The notes under the pieces are model-generated. The model saw only the letters and a list, made by a program, of their open reading frames with translations. It made no database searches and was not told the origin of the DNA. DNA of 64,000 nt from Mesorhizobium sp. (lineage in GTDB: Bacteria; Pseudomonadota; Alphaproteobacteria; Rhizobiales; Rhizobiaceae), in NCBI GenBank assembly GCA_004020545.1, contig SAQE01000008.1, positions 87,243 to 151,242 of the forward strand. Direction: 5' to 3'. The position numbers were made by a program, and so were the translations under genes. Within the stretch, counting starts at the first letter, position 1; every line of letters starts with the position of its first letter. Below are positions 1 to 8,803 of the stretch, piece after piece.

Positions 1-932
1 AAGAGCACGCTGGTGCAGCCATGCAGCAGCGGTCCGTAGACGATGTAGGAATGGCCGACCACCCAGCCGACGTCGGAGGCAGCCCAGAACACTTCGCCGG
101 GCTTGACGCCGAACTCATTGTCCATCGTCCATTTCAGCGCAACCATGTGGCCGCCATTGTCGCGCACGATGCCTTTCGGCTGCCCGGTCGTACCGGAGGT
201 GTAGATGATGTAGAGCGGGTCGGTGGCTAGAACCGGCACGCAGTCGACATTGGCGCCGGCCGCGCGTTCACGCGCTACAGCATCGGCATAGTCGATGTCG
301 TAATTGTCCTTCATCTCGCAGCGCAACTGCTCGCGCTGCAGGATCAGGCAGGCGTCGGGCTTGTGCTTCGACATCTCGATCGCCTTGTCGAGCAGCGGCT
401 TGTAGGCGACGACGCGTCCAGGCTCCAGGCCGCAGGATGCCGAGATGATCAGCTTCGGTTTGGCATCGTCGATGCGGGTGGCGAGCTCATGCGAGGCGAA
501 GCCGCCGAAGACCACCGAATGCACGGCGCCGATGCGGGAACAGGCGAGCATGGCGAAGGCGGCCTCGGCCACCATCGGCATGTAGATGATGACGCGGTCG
601 CCCTTGCCGACGCCGCGGTTCTTGAGCACGGAGGCCAGCGCAACCACTTCGCGCTTTAATTCGGCATAGGTGAATTTCCGCACCGTGCCGGTGATCGGGC
701 TGTCGTGGATCAGCGCCAACTGGTCGGCGCGGCCGCCCGCCACGTGGCGGTCGATGGCGTTGAAGCAGGTGTTGCAGGTGGCGCCGACGAACCAGCGGCC
801 ATAGACGCCTGATGCGGGATCGAAGACGCTTTCGGCCGGTGAATACCAGTCGATCGCCTTGGCTGCCTCGGCCCAGAACCCTACGGGGTCGCGTTTCCAG
901 CCCGCATAGACTTCGTGGTAGCGTGAGGCCAT
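1..932 (-). CDS. prpE: Propionyl-CoA synthetase, N-terminal part (cut by window edge)
   Basis: An acyl-CoA synthetase of the ANL superfamily that activates propionate (or acetate) with ATP and CoA. About 310 codons are present. The protein starts MASRYHEVYAGWKRDP, typical of PrpE, and has the acetyl-CoA synthetase N-terminal domain (FWAEAAKAIDWY, NTCFNAIDRHV). The AMP-binding P-loop-like motif YTSGTTGQPKG lies near residue 245, followed by the start of the core domain (WAASDVGWVVGHSY). The start at 932 is supported by a GGAGGAAA ribosome site 5-12 nt upstream. The choice of PrpE over Acs rests on the N-terminal sequence and is a family-level inference. The C-terminal half, including the catalytic lysine region, lies outside the window. 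Confidence 0.9.
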   Translation of the reverse strand, partial: MASRYHEVYAGWKRDPVGFWAEAAKAIDWYSPAESVFDPASGVYGRWFVGATCNTCFNAIDRHVAGGRADQLALIHDSPITGTVRKFTYAELKREVVALASVLKNRGVGKGDRVIIYMPMVAEAAFAMLACSRIGAVHSVVFGGFASHELATRIDDAKPKLIISASCGLEPGRVVAYKPLLDKAIEMSKHKPDACLILQREQLRCEMKDNYDIDYADAVARERAAGANVDCVPVLATDPLYIIYTSGTTGQPKGIVRDNGGHMVALKWTMDNEFGVKPGEVFWAASDVGWVVGHSYIVYGPLLHGCTSVL

Positions 933-1090
933 CGACTTTTCCTCCCCAGGAACGATTTACCGTCTTGCAATAGACTAAGCCGCTTCTCGCAGCCATGTCT
1001 TCCTGCATTTTGGTCGACGTCGCCGGCAAATTTCTGCGAGCGGCGCTCCCCGTTGAAGCGCCGTTCTGGCTGTCCGGCATCGAAGTCGGC

Positions 1091-1207
1091 TTACAGCGGC
1101 AGTGCCGCAAGCATCAGCCCCACGCCACCGGCGATCAAGATGGCAGCCGCCAATGCTTTCCGATGGCGCTCGAAAGTCGTCGGGGCCCGATCCCAATTGT
1201 AACGCAT
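1091..1207 (-). CDS. Small single-span membrane protein, 38 residues
   Basis: A short open frame encodes 38 residues: a charged N-terminus (MRYNWDRAPTTFERHRKA) followed by one hydrophobic segment of about 20 residues (LAAAILIAGGVGLMLAALPL) that runs to the C-terminus. A good GAGGGG ribosome site lies 8 nt upstream of the ATG. The layout is a positively charged cytoplasmic head and one membrane helix. It lies between prpE and the RiPP locus, on the strand of prpE. The function is unknown and no family was recognised. The ribosome site and clean topology make it likely to be translated, but its size leaves doubt. Confidence 0.5.
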   Translation of the reverse strand: MRYNWDRAPTTFERHRKALAAAILIAGGVGLMLAALPL

Positions 1208-1287
1208 ACTGTTCACCCCTCAAAAAACCCGGCCGGTTTCTAGCTTACCTAGGGGCAGTAAGGCAACACCGGACCTATTCGCCTCGC

Positions 1288-1316
1288 TTGACAGTGGGCG
1301 CGGCCACCCGTCATTT
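1288..1316 (+). promoter_or_regulatory. Candidate promoter of the RiPP operon
   Basis: TTGACA at 1288-1293 is a consensus -35 element. It is followed after 17 nt by TCATTT at 1311-1316, a poor -10 match. It would start transcription about 30 nt before the precursor start at 1351. The -35 is strong and the -10 weak, so this is tentative. Confidence 0.35.
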
Positions 1317-1350
1317 TTGGCGCCGTGGACTGTTCTCGGGGGATTTTCCA

Positions 1351-1449
1351 ATGAAGAGAACTTACGAAAAGCCGGTTCTGGTCAAGCGCGAAAAGCTATC
1401 GAGCGTCGTGGCGGACCTCGTAAGCGGTCCGATAGGTGTGACAGACTAG
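1351..1449 (+). CDS. Lasso-type RiPP precursor peptide, 32 residues
   Basis: This encodes a 32-residue peptide starting MKRTYEKPVLVKREKL and ending SGPIGVTD. The leader contains the YxxPxL motif (Tyr5, Pro8, Leu10) by which lasso-peptide B1 proteins recognise their precursors. A GGGGGA ribosome site lies upstream. Aligning the leader from Tyr5 with known lasso precursors puts the usual penultimate Thr at Ser18. Cleavage after Val19 would leave a 13-residue core from Val20. That core has Asp at positions 3 and 13 but no Asp or Glu at 7, 8 or 9, so a canonical lasso ring cannot form. The next three genes on this strand are B1, B2 and an HPr-kinase-like gene. Its role as a RiPP precursor is well supported; its mature structure is unknown. 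Confidence 0.8.
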   Translation: MKRTYEKPVLVKREKLSSVVADLVSGPIGVTD

Positions 1450-1531
1450 TCCCCTGACTGCCCGATATCAGGCAATGGACAGCGCCACGGCGCCGCGCTA
1501 ATTCCTCTCTCGGGCAAAAGGGAGCGGGCGC

Positions 1532-1819
1532 ATGGTTGAAATCGCCTCTGAAACGGTTCTGCGGATGGCGGACGACGCCTCCGTCCAGCATGTCGGCGAC
1601 GGTGCCGTCGTGCTTCTGGCGCGCAGCGGCCAGCTCTATACCTGCAACGGCACGACCGAAGCGTTCCTCGACAAGGTCGACGGCGCCCGCAACCTCGATC
1701 AGATCGTCGACCTCTTGTCGGACGAATTCGAGATCGACAAGGCGACGCTCGACGAGGACATGGCGGCGCTCGCCGCCGAACTGGTGGCGGAAGGCATCCT
1801 CGCCGACCCGGGCGCGTGA
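1532..1819 (+). CDS. PqqD-like RiPP recognition element protein (lasso B1)
   Basis: A 95-residue protein of the PqqD family. PqqD-like domains bind RiPP leader peptides; in lasso systems B1 presents the leader to the B2 protease. Features include the beta-hairpin region (GAVVLLARSGQLYTCNGTTEAFLDKVDG) and a helical C-terminus rich in acidic residues (FEIDKATLDEDMAALAAELVAEGIL), as in PqqD and B1 proteins. The start at 1532 has a GGGAG site about 10 nt upstream. It lies 82 nt after the precursor gene, and its stop overlaps the start of B2 (TGATG), indicating translational coupling. Confidence is high for the family and good for the RiPP role, given the neighbours. Confidence 0.85.
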   Translation: MVEIASETVLRMADDASVQHVGDGAVVLLARSGQLYTCNGTTEAFLDKVDGARNLDQIVDLLSDEFEIDKATLDEDMAALAAELVAEGILADPGA

Positions 1820-2253
1820 TGGCCGACGGACCGTTCCTGCGCGCGTTGTTCCGCACCCATTTGTGGCTTAGCGCCCGGCTGATGCCGGTGCTGATCGGCC
1901 AGCGCGACTTCGAGAGCGTGCTGAAATGGGCGCCGCTCGACGCGCCCACGCCTTATCGGGGCCTGCCTTCGGCCTACATCGTCACCAGCGTCAATCGCAC
2001 GGTCCGGCATCCCTGGCTGATGCGCGACCGCAGGTGCCTGCGGGAAGGGTTGCTCGGTTTCCGCTTCCTGCGCATGGCCGGTTTCGATCCCGAGCTGCGC
2101 TTCGGCGTCGATTCGAAATCGATGCATGCGCCGCGCCTGTCGGCGCATTGCTGGGTGTGCCTCGACGGCAAGCCGGTGGTCAGTGACAGCCTGCCCGGCA
2201 TGGTTGAGATCTATCGCCACCATGCCGACGCTGCCGGGGCGCGCGCTACTTGA
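1819..2253 (+). CDS. Lasso peptide biosynthesis B2 protein (transglutaminase-like leader protease)
   Basis: A 144-residue cysteine protease of the lasso B2 (transglutaminase-core) family, which removes the leader from a B1-bound precursor. The likely catalytic Cys73 is in RRCLREGLLGFRFLRMAG. The catalytic His110 is in SAHCWVCLDGKPVVSD, with Asp116 or Asp123 as the third member of the triad. The length matches stand-alone B2 proteins of split lasso systems. The ATG overlaps the B1 stop, and the stop overlaps the kinase TTG start, so B1, B2 and kinase form one tight operon. An in-frame GTG at 1816 is a less likely start. Confidence 0.85.
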   Translation: MADGPFLRALFRTHLWLSARLMPVLIGQRDFESVLKWAPLDAPTPYRGLPSAYIVTSVNRTVRHPWLMRDRRCLREGLLGFRFLRMAGFDPELRFGVDSKSMHAPRLSAHCWVCLDGKPVVSDSLPGMVEIYRHHADAAGARAT

Positions 2254-3236
2254 GTAGCACGGCAACCACCTTCTGCTATGACCTCAACGGCCAGGTCATC
2301 AGCATATCCGCGTCGCGCGCCGAGCTCTGGCCAAGCTTCGACCTGATGCTCGGCACCTTGCGCGTCAGCGACCCCGTCGAACCCGGCTTTCGCATCAATA
2401 TCGTCGAAACGTCGGCGCTGCCGGAAAGCCCGGAGGGGAAGCTCGCTTTCGACGGCGAGGTGCCGCTGGACGGCCATTGCCGGCTGATCGACGGTGGCGG
2501 CATCGTTCACCTGATCTTCCCTGCTCTTCAGATGGCCTCGGTCCATGCCGGCGAAGGCTGGGCTGAAATCCGTGTGCATCCCGACAGCAAAGTCAAATGG
2601 ACATTGCTGATGATGGTGCTGGATGCCGCGCTCGATGCGGGCGGACAGCACATGCTCCACACCGCCGGCCTCACTCTGCCGGACCGCGACGGCCTGGTTC
2701 TCATCCACGCCCCGAGCGGCACCGGCAAGTCGACGACATCGCTGGCACTGGCATCGCAAGGCTTCGGCCTTTGCTCGGACGATGTCATGATATTGCGGGC
2801 GGCATCGGATGGCATCACGGCCTGGGGCATGCCGCGCAAAGTGAAGGTCCATCGCAACACCGCGGCTATGCTGCCGTTCATTGCTCCCTGTCTCGGCGAC
2901 AGATGGGACGCCGAAGGCGAGCAGGCCGTCCCGCTGGAGCGTCTTGCCGAAATCATCCGCATCGAGGACACGATCGCGAGACCGGTTTCGGCGCTCCTTC
3001 ATCTTGCGCGTTCGGCCAACGCCGAAACCCGGCTGCTGCCCATGGCCAGGACCGATGCGATGGTGGCTTTGGCCACCGACAATGTCAGGACCGGCATGAC
3101 CGGTCTCTTGGCGATGCACAAACGGCGCATGGCGATGATCGCGGGACTGGTCAAGGCGGTCCCGACCTTTACCCTGGAAGTCGGCGGGAACCCGGCGGAT
3201 GCGGCGGCGCTGATCCGCGCCGCGTTGCCTCTCTAG
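2250..3236 (+). CDS. HPr-kinase/phosphorylase-like kinase of the RiPP operon
   Basis: A 328-residue protein with a P-loop (APSGTGKST, residues 154-162) and an acidic pair (CSDDVMILR, Asp177-Asp178), placed as in HprK-type serine kinases. An N-terminal domain of about 130 residues has no recognised motif. Relatives in some lasso clusters, such as the paeninodin kinase, phosphorylate a C-terminal Ser of the precursor. Here the candidate acceptors in the precursor tail are Ser25 and Thr31, which is an inference. Translation probably starts at a TTG overlapping the B2 stop by four bases. The only HPr nearby is the operon HPr at 7.5-7.8 kb, which offers another possible but less likely substrate. 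Confidence 0.75.
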   Translation: MSSTATTFCYDLNGQVISISASRAELWPSFDLMLGTLRVSDPVEPGFRINIVETSALPESPEGKLAFDGEVPLDGHCRLIDGGGIVHLIFPALQMASVHAGEGWAEIRVHPDSKVKWTLLMMVLDAALDAGGQHMLHTAGLTLPDRDGLVLIHAPSGTGKSTTSLALASQGFGLCSDDVMILRAASDGITAWGMPRKVKVHRNTAAMLPFIAPCLGDRWDAEGEQAVPLERLAEIIRIEDTIARPVSALLHLARSANAETRLLPMARTDAMVALATDNVRTGMTGLLAMHKRRMAMIAGLVKAVPTFTLEVGGNPADAAALIRAALPL

Positions 3237-3263
3237 ATTGGGCCTTTGTGGTGATCGATCTTC

Positions 3264-4289
3264 TCAGGCCGGATAGGGCCTCGGCCGGGCCAACCTTTGG
3301 ATCCAGCGGAAGGCGTCGCGGCTGAGGCGCGAGCGCATCTTTTCCCGTGAATTAACGCGAAGCAGCATGTTTCCGGTGATCAGCCATTTGGCGAGCCGTA
3401 TCGAAAGATCGGGCTTGATGTGATTGGCGAGCTCGATGGCGCGTGGTTCGTCGAACAAGCGCCCGGTCACGTTGAGCACCGTCGCCAGCTCGAGCTCGAT
3501 GCCTGTCATGCGCGCGGCCTCGAGCAGCCGCGCCTCCGCCTCCGGCGACCGCAGCGCGCGCACGCCCTGCAACACATCGACGCAAAGCTGCAGCCGGTGG
3601 AATTTGTGGCCGCCGGCCGCGTGAACGATGGCGATGGTGAGCAGCGCCGCCGGCGTGTCGGCCTCGCCGCCGTCGATCGCCTGCAACTCGCGGAAGCCGA
3701 GCGACAGCCGCCTGCGCATGCCGGTGTCGTGCACCAGGTTGCCGTGCAGCTCGATCAGCAGGCTGGCGTTTTCCTTCTCCAGCCATTTGAACTCCTGCAG
3801 CTCATGCGATTGCGCCTCGCCGCTGGCAAGCTCGAAGCCGCATTCGGCGATCGTCGTGTTGGCCGCGTCGATACCGGCGGGATCGACCAGGATGTCGATG
3901 TCGGTGTACGGCCGGTCGGCGGCATGGCGGTAGAGTTTTCGCGCGAAGACCGGTCCCTTGACGATGCGGGCCGCAACGCCTTTCGCCGCCAGCGCCTTCA
4001 TGATGCGATCGCCGTGATATTGCAGCAGCATCGACTGTCCGGTCGCGATCGTCGCCTGGTCGCGCAACTCGGCGAGCTTCTGCTGCAAGGCGGCATCTTG
4101 CGGCAGGTCGGCGTCGCCGCGTTCCCTGAGCTTGCGCAGCATGATCGGCAGCACGCCGTGGAATTCCGCGTTGGCAAGCAACGCCTTCAAGCTGCTCGCC
4201 GCAAGATTGCGGCCGCGATCACCCAGCGCTTCGGGATCGGCGAAGTCGAGCAGCAGTTTTTCTTCGGCAGGCGAGAGCGGAGGCAGCAT
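3264..4289 (-). CDS. Nucleotidyltransferase-fold protein (NTP_transf_5-like)
   Basis: A 341-residue protein with the nucleotidyltransferase-fold signature of the uncharacterised NTP_transf_5 family. The motif IVKGPVFARKLYRHAADRP is followed by YTDIDILV, giving a Lys111-Gly112 pair and the metal-binding Asp130-x-Asp132. Members of this family occur beside lasso and other RiPP genes with HPr-like kinases, where they are presumed tailoring enzymes; no reaction is proven here. The gene is convergent with the kinase gene (27 nt between stops) and follows dhaK on its own strand after 67 nt, so it may be transcribed with either context. The ATG at 4289 was chosen because upstream codons run into dhaK; its ribosome site is weak. 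Confidence 0.7.
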   Translation of the reverse strand: MLPPLSPAEEKLLLDFADPEALGDRGRNLAASSLKALLANAEFHGVLPIMLRKLRERGDADLPQDAALQQKLAELRDQATIATGQSMLLQYHGDRIMKALAAKGVAARIVKGPVFARKLYRHAADRPYTDIDILVDPAGIDAANTTIAECGFELASGEAQSHELQEFKWLEKENASLLIELHGNLVHDTGMRRRLSLGFRELQAIDGGEADTPAALLTIAIVHAAGGHKFHRLQLCVDVLQGVRALRSPEAEARLLEAARMTGIELELATVLNVTGRLFDEPRAIELANHIKPDLSIRLAKWLITGNMLLRVNSREKMRSRLSRDAFRWIQRLARPRPYPA

Positions 4290-4356
4290 CAACCGGGCAA
4301 CGTCGCGAATGGCATGCAAATTCGGCGAATATGGTCGCAGAAAAGCCCGCGCGAAG

Positions 4357-5343
4357 CTACATCCCCCAGCGCAGCGCCGCCGTATGCACCGGCGCGTCCC
4401 ACAGCGCCGTTGTCTCGTCGTCGAGCATGGCCAGCGTGATCGAGCAGCCGGCCATGTCGAGCGACGTGACATAGGAGCCGACCAGCGAGCGGGCCACCGT
4501 CACGCCGCTCCTCTCGAAGATTTTGCGGGCGCTGTTGTACATCAGGTAAAGCTCCATCGACGGCGTGGCGCCGAAGCCGTTGATGAAAAGCAGCGCCGGC
4601 CCTTTGGCGCGTTCGCCGAGGTCGCCGGTGATTGCCGTGCAGATCTCCTCGGCGATGGCGTCGGCGCTCTTCAGCGCATCGCGTCGCCTGCCGGGTTCGC
4701 CATGGATGCCGACGCCGAATTCCATCTCGCTGTCGCCGATCTCGAATGTCGGCTTGCCCGCCGCCGGCACGGTGCAACTGGTCAGCGCCACGCCCATCGA
4801 GCGTGTCGCGCCGTTGACGCGATCGCCGAGCGCCTTGAGCTGAGGCAAGGCCATGCCTTGCTCGGCCGCCGCGCCGAGGATCTTTTCCACCACCAGCGTA
4901 CCGGCGACGCCGCGCCGCCCGGTCGTATAGGAGGAGTTCTCGACCGCGACGTCGTCATTGGTCACCACCTGCAGCACGCCGTCCGACATTTCGGCGGCCA
5001 TGTCGAAGTTCATCACGTCGCCTTCGTAGTTCTTGACGATGAACAGGCAGCCGGCGCCGGTGTCGACCGCCTGCACCGCTGCCAGCATCTGGTCCGGCGT
5101 CGGCGAGGTGAACACCTGGCCGGGGCAGGCGGCGTCCAGCATGCCGTGGCCGACCAGCCCGCCATGCAGCGGCTCGTGGCCGGAGCCGCCGCCCGAGATC
5201 AGCGCCACCTTGCCCGGCTTGAGTTCCTTACGGCGGACGAATTTGTGTTCGTCGCCGAGCATGAGGATGTCCGAATGGGCGGCGGCGAAACCGTCGAGGC
5301 TTTCGGTGAGGATCGTATCCACCGTGTTGATGAACTTCTTCAT
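4357..5343 (-). CDS. dhaK: Dihydroxyacetone kinase subunit DhaK
   Basis: A 328-residue DhaK-type subunit, which binds dihydroxyacetone (or a related ketose) covalently through a histidine. It has the substrate loop ISGGGSGHEP (His56) and the hemiaminal histidine in FGVGIHGEPG (His214). It lacks a DhaL domain, so it needs the separate DhaL encoded upstream at 8.2-8.8 kb, as in PEP-dependent DhaKLM systems. A GGGAGGAC ribosome site precedes the ATG at 5343. It is the last kinase gene of the operon and is separated from DhaL/M by HPr, EI and a small gene. The exact sugar (DHA, erythrulose or another) is not determined. Confidence 0.88.
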   Translation of the reverse strand: MKKFINTVDTILTESLDGFAAAHSDILMLGDEHKFVRRKELKPGKVALISGGGSGHEPLHGGLVGHGMLDAACPGQVFTSPTPDQMLAAVQAVDTGAGCLFIVKNYEGDVMNFDMAAEMSDGVLQVVTNDDVAVENSSYTTGRRGVAGTLVVEKILGAAAEQGMALPQLKALGDRVNGATRSMGVALTSCTVPAAGKPTFEIGDSEMEFGVGIHGEPGRRRDALKSADAIAEEICTAITGDLGERAKGPALLFINGFGATPSMELYLMYNSARKIFERSGVTVARSLVGSYVTSLDMAGCSITLAMLDDETTALWDAPVHTAALRWGM

Positions 5344-5378
5344 GGCCGTCCTCCCGAACAGGCTTGGAATTGATATAC

Positions 5379-5422
5379 GCAATTCCGAACGGAAAACCGC
5401 TGCATACTTTTCCCGGAATTGC
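5379..5422. repeat. Short rhizobial-type palindrome, copy 1
   Basis: An imperfect palindrome with outer arms GCAATTCCG and CGGAATTGC and an inner part GGAAAACCG / TTTTCC around a TGCA centre. It lies between dhaK and the upstream gene of the operon. It shares the AAAA-n-TGCA-n-TTTT core with the copies at 22415 and 31955. Confidence 0.7.
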
Positions 5423-5427
5423 TTCAG

Positions 5428-5859
5428 TCAGCCGCTGCCCTTGCCGGCGATGCTGGTGATCTTCTGGATGAATTCGTTGATCGCCCGGTCGAGCGCAGCG
5501 TTCTGCCTGTCGTCGCCGAAATCCGGCACGATGAGCGAGACGTGGCGCGTCTTGCGTGGACCTGAAGTCGCCGACATCTTGCCTGGATGCGCCTGGTGAT
5601 AGGCGGCCATGAACTGGTCGCGCTCGGCCGGACTGAAATGGCAGACGGAAAAGATAGAGGGCAGATGCTTTGACGGGATCGGTATCGAATAGGCCGGACT
5701 GGAGATCTGCGTGACGAAGCTGCGATGCTTGCCGAGCGCATCGGCAAGGCGTTGGCGCATGCCCGATGGCCGCTGGTCGATGACCTGCGACAGGATCGTC
5801 TTGTAGGCGCGGATCGCGTCTTCCGAGCCGGCTTCCTGTATCTTGGCTGCCTTGGCCAT
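5428..5859 (-). CDS. Conserved hypothetical protein with HTH-like region, in dha operon
   Basis: A 143-residue protein starting MAKAAKIQEAGSEDAIRAY. The segment RQRLADALGKHRSFVTQIS (about residues 35-53) resembles the first helices of Xre-type DNA-binding domains, and PIPSKHLPSIFSVCHFSPAE follows. No family was named with certainty. It starts 7 nt after the stop of the EI gene, so it is co-transcribed with it. It is the only gene in the operon that looks like a possible DNA-binding regulator. The first Met of MAKA was chosen because upstream in-frame codons lie inside EI. The regulatory role is inference. Confidence 0.6.
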   Translation of the reverse strand: MAKAAKIQEAGSEDAIRAYKTILSQVIDQRPSGMRQRLADALGKHRSFVTQISSPAYSIPIPSKHLPSIFSVCHFSPAERDQFMAAYHQAHPGKMSATSGPRKTRHVSLIVPDFGDDRQNAALDRAINEFIQKITSIAGKGSG

Positions 5860-5866
5860 GCCGCGC

Positions 5867-7441
<1,575 letters not shown>

Positions 7442-7482
7442 GGCCCGCATTCCTCGCGGATGGCGGATATGGTTTGCCCGTC

Positions 7483-7785
7483 TCAAGCCGACCGGGCATG
7501 ATCCCTGTCCTCGTCGAAATCGCGCCGCACCAGGTCGACCAGCGCGCCGACCGCTTGCTCAGCGCCGTCGCCTCGCGCCCTTATGTGCAGCATCGTCCCT
7601 TTCGGCGCCTTGGCTGCCATCACCTTGACGATGCTTTTGGCGTCAAACCAGGGACCGTTGGCCGCCACCGCCACCTCCACCTCGGCGGCGAACGACTTGG
7701 CGAGCTTGGTGAACTTCACCGAAGGGCGTGCATGCAGGCCCACCTCGTGGGTGATCAGGACAGTGGCTTCGGCGGATGCTGACAT
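7483..7785 (-). CDS. HPr phosphocarrier protein of the dha operon
   Basis: A 100-residue HPr. The phosphorylation site is His18 in VGLHARPSVKF, and the regulatory-type serine position is present (AKSIVKVMA, Ser51). It carries phosphate from EI to DhaM. It lies between dhaM (19 nt) and ptsI (41 nt) in the same direction. Being dedicated to a dha operon, it is probably distinct from the PTS-Ntr HPr of rhizobia. The HPr-kinase-like gene of the RiPP locus is about 4 kb away, but no functional link is shown. Confidence 0.88.
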   Translation of the reverse strand: MSASAEATVLITHEVGLHARPSVKFTKLAKSFAAEVEVAVAANGPWFDAKSIVKVMAAKAPKGTMLHIRARGDGAEQAVGALVDLVRRDFDEDRDHARSA

Positions 7786-7804
7786 TCAGTCGGTTCCCGT
7801 TCGT

Positions 7805-8194
7805 TCACGACGGCGACAATTCATGCGCCGTCGCCACCACTTCCTTGAGCGAGGCGCCGCCGGAAGATTCCGTCGCCGCCATCACCGCGCCCTCGACGAT
7901 CGGCGCGTTGCAGACGACGATCTTGTGGGAGCGGGGCTCGCCGATCATCTCGACCGCCATCTCGCTGTTGGTCTCGGCGCCGCCGAGATCGACCAGGATC
8001 GCGACGCCCGCTTCCGACCAGGCCTTGTCGATCGCGCCCATGATCGCCTCGACGCTCGTGCCGAGCCCGCCATGGCCGTTTCCGCCGCACCACGCAAGCG
8101 GCACTTCGTCGCCCACCATCTGGCGCACCATGTCGGCTGTGCCTTCGGCGACCAGCGGCGAATGCGATACGATGACGATACCGACATTGCTCAT
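7805..8194 (-). CDS. dhaM: DhaM phosphotransferase subunit (EIIA-Man type)
   Basis: A 129-residue EIIA-mannose-type protein. The phospho-histidine His11 is in VGIVIVSHSPLVAEG, and GGNGHGGLGTSVEAI and VDLGGAETNSEMA are typical DhaM segments. In PEP-dependent dihydroxyacetone kinases DhaM rephosphorylates the ADP bound to DhaL. It is a single-domain DhaM, with HPr and EI as separate proteins rather than fused. The start overlaps the dhaL stop (ATGA), so the two are translationally coupled. Confidence 0.9.
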   Translation of the reverse strand: MSNVGIVIVSHSPLVAEGTADMVRQMVGDEVPLAWCGGNGHGGLGTSVEAIMGAIDKAWSEAGVAILVDLGGAETNSEMAVEMIGEPRSHKIVVCNAPIVEGAVMAATESSGGASLKEVVATAHELSPS

Positions 8195-8793
8195 CAGCGA
8201 CCCTCGACGGTTTCAGCGACTGCGCGCACCAGAAGCGCGGTCGAGCGCGCCCCGGCGTCCATATGCCCGATCGAGCGCTCTCCCAGGAAGGAGGCCCGCC
8301 CGCGCAGGGCCTTCATCGGCACGGTGGCGTCCGCCGCCTTGTCGGCGACATCGGCGATCTCGCTACCCGTCTTGCCTTGCGCCAGCGCCTCATACACCGG
8401 TTGCAGCACGTCGAGCATGGTTTTTTGTCCGGGTTGCGATTTGCCGCGCGCGGCGACCGCTTCGACCGCCTTGCCGAATGCCGCCGTCAGCGCGGCACGG
8501 TCGGGTGCTGCGGGCAGTTCCTTGCCGAGCGCCATGAACAGCGTGCCGAACAACGGACCCGAAGCGCCGCCGACCGTCATCACCAGCTTGGTGCCGACTG
8601 CCTTCAGCGCGTCCGGCAGCGGCTTCGCGGCGATTGCCTCCGCCTCGGCGCGCACGGCCTCGAAGCCGCGCCTCATATTGAGCCCATGGTCACCGTCGCC
8701 GATAGCCTGATCGAGCGCGGTCAGCTCGTCGGCATGCGCCGCGACCGTATCCGTCGCCGCCGCGATCAGTCTGGAGAAATCGGAAGCGGCCAT
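8194..8793 (-). CDS. dhaL: DhaL, ADP/ATP-binding subunit of dihydroxyacetone kinase
   Basis: A 199-residue DhaL domain protein. The magnesium-nucleotide site is AIGDGDHGLNM (Asp33-x-Asp35), followed by VGGASGPLFGTLFMALG and SQPGQKTMLDVLQP. It pairs with DhaK (4357-5343) and with DhaM, whose gene overlaps its stop. It follows the fused kinase gene after 10 nt. The chosen ATG at 8793 begins MAASDFSRLI. Confidence 0.9.
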   Translation of the reverse strand: MAASDFSRLIAAATDTVAAHADELTALDQAIGDGDHGLNMRRGFEAVRAEAEAIAAKPLPDALKAVGTKLVMTVGGASGPLFGTLFMALGKELPAAPDRAALTAAFGKAVEAVAARGKSQPGQKTMLDVLQPVYEALAQGKTGSEIADVADKAADATVPMKALRGRASFLGERSIGHMDAGARSTALLVRAVAETVEGR

Positions 8794-8803
8794 TCTCGGT
8801 CCT

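Noticed and set aside
1102-1449. Longer 115-codon version of the RiPP precursor frame
   Set aside because: The upstream part is low-complexity and passes through the candidate promoter. The ATG at 1351 has a ribosome site and begins the conserved leader.
7483-7785. HPr as the substrate of the RiPP-locus HPr-kinase-like protein
   Set aside because: A serine is present at the usual position, but the kinase gene is locked into the B1-B2 operon, which points to the precursor peptide instead. Kept only as an alternative.
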